Part shown: positions 51,901-63,323 of the stretch, one piece after another
Layout of the letters: each line of letters begins with the position of its first letter
How positions within the stretch are numbered: the first letter of the stretch is position 1
DNA from: Blastomussa wellsi
Taxonomy: Eukaryota > Cnidaria > Anthozoa > Scleractinia > Plerogyridae
Length of the DNA stretch: 64,000 bases
Assembly: GCA_947652115.1 (NCBI GenBank)
Contig: OX393573.1
Coordinates: 7,031,434 to 7,095,433, forward strand
Direction of reading: 5' to 3'
Translations under genes and position numbers: made by a program
Notes under the pieces: model-generated
Databases searched by the model: none
What the model saw: only the letters and a program-made list of their open reading frames with translations
What the model was told of the DNA's origin: nothing

Positions 51901-54900
51901 CAACCCGGAACTTTTAAACGCGCTCGCGCACGATGCAAAAAAAATCATTCTAAGCAACATATGGCAGTCTGCGGCCTTTTCCTTCATCCAGGAAGCACAG
52001 AAAGCGGCAAAACTCTTGAACAAAAATTGATTTTTCAAGTCGGCGCTCTTAATCCTCACGGTATCAACGAATGCTTTTCATTCAACTAATTTAATTATTC
52101 TGTTTTTCACGTTACCATGCACCAACCAATAGCAAAGCTTCATCTCTCTGTATATAAACGACACACGACCCACAATTCCTCGATTCGCACCGACGAAGGG
52201 CTACCGCTCGAAACGTCAGCTTTCGAATCTCTTTACGGTGGCCAATTTACATTATCAACCCAGTTGATAAAACCAATTTGCCTTTAAAGTGTGACGTAAT
52301 GGGTTAAGCAGAAAAAGGAAATTCGCAATAACTCCGGAGTGAAAAAAGATTTTTGGATTTCGGTTTTTTGTAAAAGAAGGAAAAACACACACAGCTTATG
52401 TACACTAAAAATCACAATTTTGAACAAACTGGACCCGCGAACCTGTTCAGTATCCGTAAAGGCCAGTATGGCTTCGCTTATTCTGCACTTCATATCTTTC
52501 TCAGTTCCTTTATAGACCTTAATTGAGGATACTACCCAGATGAAGTAGTTTGTATCCCTTTGGTTTTCATTTTGCTTTCCCTGAGGCCGGTGTTCTCTGA
52601 AATCAGCGCCATGCGTTTGTACATATCAACTGCATGATCCAGGCCATGGTGTTGAGTTGTTAGTTTCCATTGTAATATATAGATTTAGCCAAGACTAAAA
52701 GCGGAGCTCTAATATTATTTCTTTGGTGGTAAGGTTCTTTTAATATAATTTGTGAAAAAACCCTCACAAAAATTGCTGTCAATGAAGTTACTTCCTTTTT
52801 ATGCAACTACTATAAGAGATTCCATAGTTGAACCTTCTATTCCAATGACAGAATTCTGCTGAGGATGAAAAACATACTATAAACTATATGCTATAACTAT
52901 TCAGCAGACTGAAAAGGGTACAGCTTGAGCAACCATGTGACAATACAATACAATACTCGACAATACAAGCTCTCCCACACGTCTGGAAAACAAGCTGGCA
53001 TTTCTTCTTGGAATCGAATACAACCACGCATGAGCAGATTCTTATTTGTAGCAAAATCACTGTTGGATTCTAATGCGCATGAGCAGACCATTATTCATAG
53101 GCAGTTATTTGTAAGACATGTGGTAGGGTCTGGGCCAATGAAAAGGAAGGAAATGAATTTAATGATAGTTATATTTTCCAGTCACACTGTACTTAGAATT
53201 AATTTACAGACCAACCAAATCAAAATGTACAGAAATTATCCCGCAAAACTACACACTGTATGTGTTAGTTTCTGTCTGATACCATTTGGCCAACTGCAAG
53301 ACCTGCAAAAATAAAGTACAGCACAATTATAATATTATGTTGAGGTGAATAAGTTTTAGACATATGTTACCACTCAAGTGGACATCCATCACCAAATAGT
53401 TACTCACAGGACTATCAAATACAATCAGGACTATAATAGCTAATGGGAGTGCACAGAAGATACCAGCTGCTCATTTGATTTACATGTATGTCCTATCCAA
53501 ACAGATGAAAAGTAAACACTTGTGTAACACAATAATAATAATTATTATTGTTATACAGGATAGGGTATTACCGGTACATCTGTCATTAGATTGATTTTTG
53601 TTGTCAAGGAGTGAATCTGGAAAAAATTCTGCAATAATAATTGCATGAACAGGTAATTGATAAGTTTCTTCAGTGACCACATTGTAATCAATTACGCATT
53701 TCAACTGCAAATTGGTAAGCTCATTTTTAGTGGAATTTGGAGGACTAAAAAATGCTTCACGAGGGATAAAAAGCTGTGTCCAGACTTTTCCATCTTATCC
53801 AACAGAGAAGGTCCCGTGGGTGTCTGCCAATTAAATAATAAAGAAGGAAACTAGTCTAATTGCCTGTTCGACAGCAAAAAATTGATTTTCCTCATCTGAG
53901 ACCCAATAAAACAATGTTAAATCAGCTTAAAAATACATAATTCGCCACATAATGTACCTTTCTTGCCGTATAATTTCCCTTGAAAATGCCGCAGAATTTC
54001 CCTTTTTCTGCAGCACCCTATAGATCAGAAGCCCCATTTTTACTGCACTTTTACTGCTGAGGCAGAAAGAAAAAGGCTTATGAATTTTCTCTCTGGGACT
54101 GAGGTTTAATGTCCATAGTCCAATTAGAGAGAGGCCGCATAAGAGGTTTTATTACTGAAGTAATTTGTGAGAAGTTTGATGTGACATAGAAAATGTCCTG
54201 TATTACTGAGCTGCCCATGTTGCTGCAAGCCCTGATATGCCAAGCTGCAACAAGACAGGTATTTAACATATCCCTAAAACCTTAACTTCATTTAAATGAA
54301 CCTTCTCAAAATATTTCTCCAAAGACCTTTCATGACAAGATGAAATTAATGAAAGAAAATAAAATAACAAAAATCTAACACTACCCAAACAGACCAACTT
54401 TGGCAACAAAATCCAAACAATCTATAATTTCCATTGTTGTTGATTAAGGAGCCATCTATTTGCTTTTCACAAGTTCAAACAGTTACAGTATTTTTGTGGT
54501 TTGTTGATAGAACGAGACAACTTTTCAGCTGTTAATTACATGCACACTGACTAAACTTTCAGATAATGATTTCAATCCACAAAACAAAGATCTGCTTAAC
54601 AAAAATATATTTGCAAAAAATGCCAAGGGTATCTTTAGGCATACGGGCACTGCCTGATTTGGGGTGGGGGGGGGGGGGGAAGCTGTGACTTGCGAATCTG
54701 AAACAATTATACACAGTGCCCCAAATGTGTGAGTGTAAAACCGGTATGAAAACGCCCAAAAATTACATTTAATACTAGACTTTCGCAGTTTACACGCTTA
54801 TTGAAACTTTCACTTATTATTCAATAATTATTTACTGTCGAAAACTTGTAAGCGCTTGTAGGTTGCCATTGTGGCACACAAGAAGCACAAAATGAAAACT

Positions 54901-57900
54901 CTGTCTGAACACTTGCTTGACACAGACAATCAGGGTTGTATTGGCTAGTTTTCTTCCAACTTCTGGTATCTGAACTAGGAGCATTTTGCCCAAAAAATGT
55001 CATCTGGAAAAAAATGTCAACTGGGGGGGGGGGGGCTGCAGCCCCCTTGACCCCCAGCTTGTACGCCGATGACTAGATGCAACTAGTCAGTGTTTCTAAA
55101 TTGGTCAAAACTTTCCGCTTTGGAGAAAATGTAAATCCATGGTTCAAGTCTGAAAGATTCACAAAATAAATTTACTGGACACGAAAATTATGATCAACAA
55201 TATTTTCATCAGCAAATCTTTATTTTCCTTTGCAAACCTTTGCAAACAAATTTAATTCCAAACCTTTGCAAAAATAATGTTTTTCTGGTTTAAAGGCACA
55301 ACTTGGAAAACTTCCTCAACACAGAACTAATCTACATGTACGGAATTTATGTTTAAAATAAAGTGAGTCGAGTTTATTTATTTATTTATTTTTATTTATT
55401 ACAATATTACAGTTGAAAGGTACATAACCACACTGAAAAGATATACCAATAAAATCACCAAATTGCCATTGTGTCACGACGTATACGGGTTTACATTGTG
55501 TACAACCAGCCTTTGCTACGACTTGTGTTCGAAAGCACCGGTGCAAACATCAGATGGAAAGACGTCGATAAAGTAACCCGCTTATCAGTAATAAACGAAT
55601 ACGAAAAAGGCGGGTTAAAACTTCGAAACTATGATAAAATCTTTAAGATTAACCTGGCTAAAGAGGATCTTTGGTGTGAATTATGGTACGTGGAAAAGTT
55701 ATATTCGACAATTACTGAAACGTCATGGAGGGTTTTTTTATTTCACTGTAATTATGATGTAAAAGATTTCTCCATTTCCTCTACGTTCTATGGCGAATTA
55801 CTTCAGTGGTGGTCTGATTTTCGAACAGAATTTGATGAAGGGAAAGACTGGTAAAATATAATATGGAATAATAAAGGCATCCGTATCAACAACAAGCCCG
55901 TCTTTTACAAAAACTTTTTCGAGTCTGGCTTTATTTATGTGAAAGATCTCTTATTTGATTTAAATAACATAGACTCTTATAACGTCATTTCAAATAAGAT
56001 CGACAAAACAAACTTTTTAGTTTGGGCAGGTCTACGGCACTCTATACCGTCCAGTTTAAAAACAAACAACAACACTGTATTGGCAATCGCCCCCTCTTTG
56101 TCAATCAACAACAAAGACTTGGACGTTTTGGAAAAGACATCAAAAGATTATTACAATTTGCTCTTAAGTCTAAAAGCTCAATTTCCTAACAACTCGTTAG
56201 CTTTAAGACGTGATTTTAACTTAAACGAAGAACAATTAAAAAAAGTGTTTATCTTGCCTCATACAGTGAGCTTTGAACCATATGTTAGAGCCTTCCAATA
56301 CAAGGTCCTTAACTCCATATTATTCACTAATACTAAATTATTAAAGATAGGTTTCATTGCAGAAGACAAATGTTCCTTCTGTAAGGCTAACCCAGAAACT
56401 TTAAACCAGATTCTTTTTGAATGTATACACTCCAATCGCTTTTGGAAAGAGTTTGAAATTTATTTTTACTCCCTTTCAAAAGAATTTGTACACCTTACCA
56501 TCAAAGCCGTTATTGTAGGTATTATAATCACAGAATGCCCTTTACTTAATTACTTATTATTGATAGGAAAAATATACTTATGGGATTGCAGAAGAACTCA
56601 AATATTACCTAGTATAACTGGCTTCAAGTTAAAGGTTAAAGTCAAATTTGAAACGGAAAAATACGTTTCTACGAAGAACAACACTCTTGACAGATTTAAT
56701 AAAAAATGGTTAATAACGTGATTAACATCACACTTATTAAATGTTTAAGCTAGTTTATACGAAATCTGGCTACATACGTGGTTAGTTGAATTTGTTGTGA
56801 ACAGTGTTAGGTCGGAAAGGATAGAATTACAGTATAAAATCAATCTTTATGTAACACGCAGCAGTAATCAACACATTTTAATGTATTGTAAGTAATATTG
56901 TTAACGCGTAACGTAAGTAGTGAATTGTTTTAATATGTCAGGTAATTAAAGTATCATCAATAGTGTGTCTTCTAAGTGAAAACAATCTATCGAATTGTAA
57001 TATATTGAATTTTCCTTTGTGCAAGTAATAGTGTAAGTAATATCAGTAATGTAATGCCTGTAAGCAGTATTTGTGTGTAATGTATTGTTTAATATTGTAG
57101 CAAAATACTACTAATAAAAAAAATCAGTTCCAATTGCAGAAATTCCGCCGAGCAACGGCCGTGAAAAATGATTAAATCCGAGCTGAACGTGAATACAAGA
57201 AAAAAATTTGGACTTAAGCCCGCGATCCAATGATATGCCAGTCCAATCTGAGCCCGCGATCTAATAATATAAAACACCTGGTCAGCGGTCAACTTCAAAA
57301 AACACATGACCTCGATGAGTCTCATCCTGAGCCCGCGATATGGTCATGTGATGCTGGTCAGCGGCTACCTTCTTTTGACAGCTGTCAATTGACCATAACG
57401 TGGATGCCATATAACAAAGATGTAAGCTGATAAGGTCGATAAGGCTGACAAGGTGTTGACAAGGCATGCGCGCGACTCCGTCGTCGTCGTCCTGCGTACG
57501 CGCCCACCAGCAATACCGCTAGCCTATGATAACCATGAGAAAATCAACTCATGGGTTTCGTTTTCTTTCCCATATGAGTATGGGGCTCCGCTTGGCGGCC
57601 CTTCGGGCTGCCGGAGCTCCGCTAGTGTCTTATTCAATATCGTATTGCTGTAAGTTATGTTACTGGAAGCGTTTTTCAAATGTTGGCGGCAAGCTTCTCA
57701 ATCGTCTCTTTCATTTTGACCGTTCCGCGTAAAATATAAAACTGAAACTCTCGCATCAGCGTAAGCAAGTACAAAGGTGTGACTGCATGACTAGGGCCCT
57801 TCAAGGCCTGTTCTTCCACCTCTCTCATGATTTAGTCGACAACAATCGTAGACTGATCATCTAGGAGAGCAAACAGCCGTTTTAGTTCTACACACAATAT

Positions 57901-60718
57901 AAAAAAGAATTTTCTGCGGTTTCACTAATAGAAAAGTCAGGATGATTGTTAAATATTTAAAATCAGTAGAAACTCAGCTGTATTTTATTGAAATCCTTGA
58001 ATGTGATTGGTTTTCCTACTGTTTTCGATTCGACGATAGAAAACGATCGAGCGAGTGTTGTTCGTGGAAGGCAAGATTTTAAAGATTTTTGGCTTAAAAA
58101 TAAATACACTGTTAGCTTTTGGGATGCAATCCTTTAGAGTTTGCACTAAAACGTTCGTTTCATTGTCAAGGATACTAACTATACTATTTTCGTGCATAGC
58201 ACAGTTAAGTGGGTCTTGAGAAAAAAGTGCTAAATTTACCGGCGTCTGACTGATTTCTACTTAACCGGATTTGATTTTTATACCTTTTGCAGTCCCTCCA
58301 AGATTTGTTCAGGCTCCACAGATCTACCACATGGGGTACGAAACCTGGGATACTACCATGTCTTGCAAAATCTTTGCCTTTCCCTCGGCAAAGATTCAAT
58401 GGACCCGGTCATTCCGACCGCTGCCTATTGGCCGTCACGTGGCGGCTGGAAACAATTTGGTAATCAAGGATACGCGACAGGAAGACAAAGGACCGTTCAT
58501 GTGCCGAGGAGAAAACCATCTGGGTCATGTTTATGCACTGATTGTGCTTGTCGTGAATCCTGTTCGTAAGTGTAAAAGTTCAATTTAAAAGTTGAAATTC
58601 GACTTGGCTGCTTTCAAAATTTTGTGTTTACTTTGACTTTTCTGCCTGAGTTCTATTCTATTGGTTGTCGAACCTCCTGGTTTTTACTACAGCCAGCCAG
58701 TATCACGCCATATGAAACGAGTAAGAAACCCACGAAACGGGAATATTTAGCTGTGGGTCATTTTGCAAGTGGATCGTGCTTCGCTCAGTCTATAAGTCAT
58801 GATCTATTGGCGGAATGTTGCCCACCAGCCCTCCAACTAAGCAAGTAAACTTCCAATAAAGAGAGTTTAATTAATCCTTATTCTCAAGCGTGCAATACGA
58901 AATTCCTTTTTTTTAACGATTTTTAAGCTAAAGGTGATAAATCAATTCATTTTTTTTTTCATTGTTTGTTCACCCCATAAACAGTTGCTCCTGTTATCAC
59001 CATTTCACCACCCTCCGTCGTCAAGGTAACAAAGGCCCATAACAGTGTCACACTGCAGTGTGCTGCCCGCGGGTCTCCCGTCCCCACTCTGGAGTGGAGC
59101 AAGGATGGAGTGGTAGTTTCAACGAACACAACTTCAAAGAGTGCTGATGAAGTCAAAGGAGAGCTCATTATTCCAAGCTTTGGACCCTCTGACCAGGGCT
59201 TATACAAGTGCTTCTTTAAAAACTACGGGAATGGAACTGCGGAAATTGTCACCACTGCAGGTACAGAAGTGATACAACAAAAAAGCGTGTGAGATGAGAT
59301 GCAGCATGATAATGCACATGTATGTGCGTTCTATTGAGAGGGTCTCAATGGGGTAGTGGCTTTTATGGTTAACGGTTAACTGTTTGGCTTTTTTACGGCT
59401 AACGATTAATTTTGTTCCATTACGGTTAACAGGAGGAGTTAAAAAATAATTGCTATTGTTTTAAGAAGTTAAATATTAATTTCCATTCTCTACTTGCACA
59501 AATCCCATAATACACCTCTTTTACCCCCCAAAATTTTGCATAATCATTGTTTGCAATTTCTCCTGGGACATGAAGATGTCCCAAGGGAAATATAAAACAA
59601 TGCCTATGCAAATTTTTTGGGAGGTAGAAGCGGTGTATTATGGTATTGTGCAAGTAGAGAATTGTTGTAAAACATACTGAAAGTCTTTGGACCATTTTGA
59701 GATAAAAAAGTATTATTGTGTGTGTGTGTGTACACTCCCAATGAACTATATAACTCTTACGATTTTACTGAGGTGGAAAAATATTAAAAATACCAAAATA
59801 AGATAGAGTTTAAATTACTTAAAGGAAAATAAACAAGGAAATTATGCAGTCACTTACGACACTTCCGGTTTCGATCGGCTTTTCTCGCTACCAGAACACA
59901 TAAACGCACAACACATCAGACTCCAAAACAGTTCTCGAGACCTTTACTTTTGTATTTAGATTTTTTACGGTTAACATTTTTTACGGCTAACGGTTAAAAT
60001 TCTTTCATTTTTACGCCTAACGGCTAACGTTTTGGCCATTTTACGGCTAACGGTTAACCCCATTGAGAACCTCTATAGGGAAATTTTTAAATGGAGCTCG
60101 AGGACTTTTTCTTCCATGGAATAAAGAACTTTAATTTCAAATAATTATAAAAACTGTGAGATTCTTTTGAACACCTGTTTAGATAAACATTCACAAGAAA
60201 ATTCTTTTAATTTTGCTGTATTAATCCCTGATCACTTTCGAACTTACCTAACTTCTTCTTCTGCCATATTTGTTTTAAAAATGTCAGAGCTTGTGGGATG
60301 TGGAGACCCTGGTGTTCCTGTGCACGGCTACAAGATTGGAGCGAATTACTGGGCAGGAGAGATGGTCACCTTCGCTTGCGATCCAGGTTACCACTTGGAA
60401 GGACCTACAAACAGGCTGTGCTTAAAAAATGGAAACTGGAGCAACGTCGTGCCAACATGTGAGTTTTTCATCAAAAGTCATCATAATTCTAAAATCTAAA
60501 ACAAAGTAATTCTTATAATATTCCATTGAATACTGGATCTTTAGGTATATTTTGATATCAAATCGGTACTTATGATGTTCTGGATTCACGTGTTTCCAGA
60601 ATTGTAACAAAACTGAGCGACGAAGGGCTAACGCTCGAAACGTCAGCTCTTGAATCTCTTTACGGTGGCCAATTGACATTATCAACCCAGTTGATAAAAC
60701 CACATTATATTGTTATAC

Positions 60719-60763
<45 letters not shown>

Positions 60764-63214
60764 CTATTCATTTGATATTTTTATGCCCTACTGTAATTTC
60801 CAAACCTACTTGCTAGGAAGTGAAAGCAAACAATATTAATTATATGGCTGTCATATTAGTGCTCTAATGATCTTTTACCTGTCACATGTCCACTTTGTGC
60901 CATCGTGCCAAGAAGCTTTGTAGCTTCCTCTGCCTCTTGTGTGATGTTCTCAAGGCGCTCTCTTTTACCGTTCCCAATCTATTTTATTTTGCAAATACTT
61001 GCAAGTGGCCAACAGCTTACTCGGAAGGAATTTGAGGACTGTGCCTTAACAGCATTCAGGGATAGGCTATTCCGATCCCTGGTTGTCTTTGGAAAAAATG
61101 AATACAAGTGAGACTTAGTTTCAGACGCCAGGATGTTTGGGAAAATTGTTTCGTTACTTCTCTGTTCTTCTTTTTGCATTCGTTTTCGTGTCCCTGCTTA
61201 TTCTCCTCTGACATAGTCCTGTCAATCTCGGACGTAGCCTTCATTTTTGGTCAACCAGAAAACTACAATCAGGAACATCAATATATGGCGGCATCACACT
61301 AAATTCTACAATTTCCTGAAAATTTCCGGACAATTTCCGGGAAATATCCCGGTTATGGAAATTGCCACAAAGCTATAACCGCTTGGACAGTACAATGTTT
61401 CCATGAATGTTATACAACCTACAACCTATTTCCGATTCTGTTCAAGGAACCAAACACATTTACAGTTTTTGTGTCACTTATTGAAATCACCAATCAGGCG
61501 GGTGAATAGACCTTTTCACATCACTGAAAATTTCCTGTTCTTTCTGCAGGCCATCGTCTGTGCGATGAACCTGTTCCTTTTGAGAACGGTTACAGGATTG
61601 GAAGTGAATTTTGGGAAGGCAAAAATGTCACTTACAAGTGCAAAAAAGGTTACCGGCTTCGGGGACCGTTTGTCAGGGTTTGTAATGAAACCGGAAATTG
61701 GACCGAGGAGGAACCAACATGTGAAGGTGACAAAGCATCTAAACTAGTTTACGTTCCAAGCCCGGAATATTGATTCGCCTTAGCTTATTGATTACTATCA
61801 GCCTAGTGTTAGGCCAGGTAAATGTTGCGGGAAGAATTCTACAAAAGTGACCAGCTCCCAGTTGGCTCGATAGCTCACTGCAGTTGCTACAGCACTGAAC
61901 TGGTATCACACAGGTCATGGGTTAGAGCCCCGTTCGAGCCTGGATTCTTCAGGCTTTCTTATTTTCTCAACTACTATAGTTCAAAAAATAATTTACTATT
62001 TCGGGCATTACGCGCAATACATGCATTGCTAAACGCTCTAATGTGGTATCAAGGTCCAAAAATAAAATATTTCAATTCTAATTGCTGTTCGGTTTTCACT
62101 TCTCGTTTGTTCAATTCAGTTGCATTGATCTTAGTAGAGTGGCCGAATAATGATAGAATTCAAACATGCTTATAGATTTTTTATCAACTTCCAGGACCCG
62201 AGTTTGAGCCATCAGAAATCCTCCTTACGAAAACCGAATATTGGGAGCTTCTTAAAGGTTGGCTGGATCCAGTTTCTACACTGCCATCCAAGTGGAAACT
62301 CTGTTACCGAGCTACTGATCACGGCTGGAGTTCCAGTACATTCCACTCACAGTGCAATAGCTTGGGACCCTCGGTGACATTTGTAAGGGTGGGAGAGTAT
62401 ATATTTGGAGGATATACTGACCGAGACTGGCGTGAGTATTCATTAATAAAGATTTACAGTTGTGTGAAATGTAGCCAGGCCTCTGCATGTAAGTGAGGTT
62501 CGGGGTGAGGTTTGGTTGATTTACATATCAAGAGGGTTTGCATCAAAACAAGGTCACCTTCAGCCTCACTTCCACTCAAATGCTTAATAACTAAGCACAG
62601 AACTGTAAAATAACCTATTCTGGGCTTACCTCGGTGTAAAAACTTTTTTCTTTGTTCTTAATCTATTTTTTTCTGCTCTATATTGTTTCGAGGTTGTTTG
62701 TTGTCTTGTTCGTTCCTGTGAGTTTCACAGGTTTTTACACTGAGGATGAGCCCCTATTCTTACGCCGAGGCAGACCCACGATACTAAATCTTTAGGCAAA
62801 TGGTAGGTCGGTTAGAAGTTTATATTAATATCTCCTCTTCGTAGTTACATAGCCGTCCTGATTCGGCATGTTTCTGTTTTAGATTCTGGCGGCTCCTACA
62901 GAGAATCAACCCACAGCTTCATATTCTCGTTTAAAAATCATTATGGATTAGAACCTTTCAAGCTACACGTCAAAGACAGTAGCAATGCCATATATGGGAA
63001 CAGCGGCTATGGACCAACATTCGGCGGCGGTCACGACATTTATATCGCCAACTCTGCAGGTTCCAACACGAATTCTTACAGCAATTTGGGTAATGGTTAT
63101 GTCCAGCTGGCGGGATACAGGTATGGCTCAAGTGAAGCAAAAAGTCTGTTCGCAGGAAGCTACAACTTCCAGCCTAATGAAGTGGAAGTGTTTTATCAGA
63201 CTCACAAAAACTGA
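45965..63214 (+). CDS. Type II membrane protein: collagen, 3 Ig, 2 Sushi/CCP, TLDc (ten exons)
   Basis: Exons: 45965-46255, 47083-47131, 47707-47877, 49190-49456, 58293-58565, 58985-59260, 60288-60458, 61550-61726, 62195-62431, 62883-63214. Junctions are GT/AG, phases agree, and the product is 747 residues. Residues 10-33 are one hydrophobic span near a short basic N terminus (type II anchor), followed by a short heptad-like stretch and CDRC/HSAC cysteines. Residues 114-158 are 15 Gly-X-Y triplets. Ig domains lie at 171-259, 260-350 and 351-442, each with Cys-Trp-Cys (for example ITWYKNG with YKCEARN). Sushi domains lie at 443-500 and 500-558, four Cys each. TLDc spans about 559-747, with SLGPSVTFVRVGEYIFGG and the end EVEVFYQ. 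Several N-glycosylation sequons fit an extracellular chain. The layout recalls colmedins (anchor-collagen-olfactomedin) with a different C terminus. Adhesion or matrix function is inference. Extra small exons in the 8.8 kb intron 4 cannot be excluded. Confidence 0.9.
48348..48949. mobile_element. MITE-like element in intron 3
   Basis: Ends AAGGACGTTCGCGC and GCGCGAACGTCCT are inverted. The interior is about 570 bases with no recognised coding. No clear target duplication. Confidence 0.5.
49642..49803. mobile_element. MITE, copy 2 (full length)
   Basis: 162 bases, almost entirely foldback. Ends GGCCCTTTGCACG and its complement, then TCAAATGGTAC, then the GAGCAAGCTACGC core. It is the same family as 3573-3705 and lies in intron 4. 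Confidence 0.8.
49804..51240. other. Intron 4 sequence with unrecognised ORFs
   Basis: Frames at 50013-50312, 50509-50778 and 51002-51250 show no recognised domain. The second contains PREVVFRFIALMGQSGSISR. They may be parts of an unknown mobile element. Confidence 0.3.
51247..51305. repeat. (TAA)n microsatellite
   Basis: An interrupted TAA/AAT run, possibly a LINE or SINE tail. Confidence 0.85.
51590..52287 (+). mobile_element. Penelope-like element 3' relic, endonuclease core deleted
   Basis: The 51595-52089 frame reads FFDKRGYPASVVQAG, RIPFTLTFHPHNHAVKSI and NVGNFVVRSAF, as near the end of Penelope-like RTs, then ARARCKK. It continues directly with NHSKQHMAVCGL and KTLEQKLIFQ, the end of the linked GIY-YIG domain. 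The GIY-YIG core is missing between these. The 3' tail (52200-52287) carries GACGAAGGGCTACCGCTCGA then AACGTC and recurs at 60615-60702. It lies in intron 4. Confidence 0.65.
52291..55370. other. Intron 4 sequence without recognisable genes
   Basis: Scattered short ORFs, an (AAT)n patch at about 53530-53550, and G-runs at about 54661-54680 and 55022-55035. No domain, RNA gene or clear mobile element was recognised. Confidence 0.45.
55370..55465 (-). repeat. (TTTA)n tract, possible antisense LINE tail
   Basis: A T-rich four-base repeat followed by TTACAATATTACAG, similar in form to the T-rich end at 19878. Confidence 0.4.
55471..57121 (+). mobile_element. L1-like LINE 3' half with one nonsense codon
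   Basis: The reading frame is open from 55471 to 56721 except for one TAA at 55852-55854. Blocks: KGGLKLRNYDKIFKINLAKE, then after the stop NIIWNNKGIRINNKPVFYKN, VWAGLRHSIPSSLKTNNN, and a Cys/His motif in CSFCKANPETLNQILFEC. A 3' untranslated region of about 390 bases ends in AATAAAAAAA near 57121. The 5' RT and endonuclease parts are absent. It lies in intron 4. Confidence 0.78.
57122..58292. other. Intron 4 sequence with a short repeated motif
   Basis: GAGCCCGCGAT-type blocks recur near 57219, 57251 and 57331, two of them followed by CTGGTCAGCGG. The rest is unrecognised. Confidence 0.45.
59336..60077. mobile_element. MITE with TTACGGCTAACGG subterminal repeats
   Basis: Ends read GAGGGTCTCAATGGGGT (left) and the complement of GAGGTTCTCAATGGGGT (right). 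Both arms carry several copies of TTACGGCTAACGGTTAA-like motifs. The hairpin element at 59485-59662 is nested inside. It lies in intron 6. Confidence 0.7.
59485..59662. mobile_element. Hairpin MITE nested in the 59336-60077 element
   Basis: 178 bases. Ends ATTCTCTACTTGCACAA and TTGTGCAAGTAGAGAAT are exact complements, and the arms continue through CATAATACACC and its complement. Confidence 0.8.
60615..60702 (+). mobile_element. Penelope-like 3' terminal fragment, copy 2
   Basis: Nearly identical to 52200-52287, from GACGAAGGGCTAACGCTCGA to GTTGATAAAACCA, without any coding part. It lies in intron 7. Confidence 0.65.
61864..61940 (+). mobile_element. tRNA-like SINE head (degenerate)
   Basis: Complementary acceptor-like ends GGCTCGA and TCGAGCC, a TAGCTCA start of a D-arm and a T-arm-like GGGTTAGAGCC give a tRNA-like outline. 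The D-arm is too long and the anticodon stem is mispaired, so this is probably a SINE remnant and not a working tRNA. It lies in intron 8. Confidence 0.55.
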
Positions 63215-63317
63215 TATGATTATTATGCCTATATTTGGACAAATCTTTCCTTTATGAACTCTAAGGGAACATTTGTAATTTACTGGGTGAAGGGGCTACG
63301 AGGATGTTGTATTTCAA

Positions 63318-63323
63318 AATAAA
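63318..63323 (+). terminator. Polyadenylation signal of the TLDc gene
   Basis: AATAAA, 103 bases after the stop codon. Confidence 0.6.

Noticed and set aside
61864..61940. Functional tRNA gene
   Set aside because: Overlong D-arm, broken anticodon stem and altered T-loop; more likely a SINE head.
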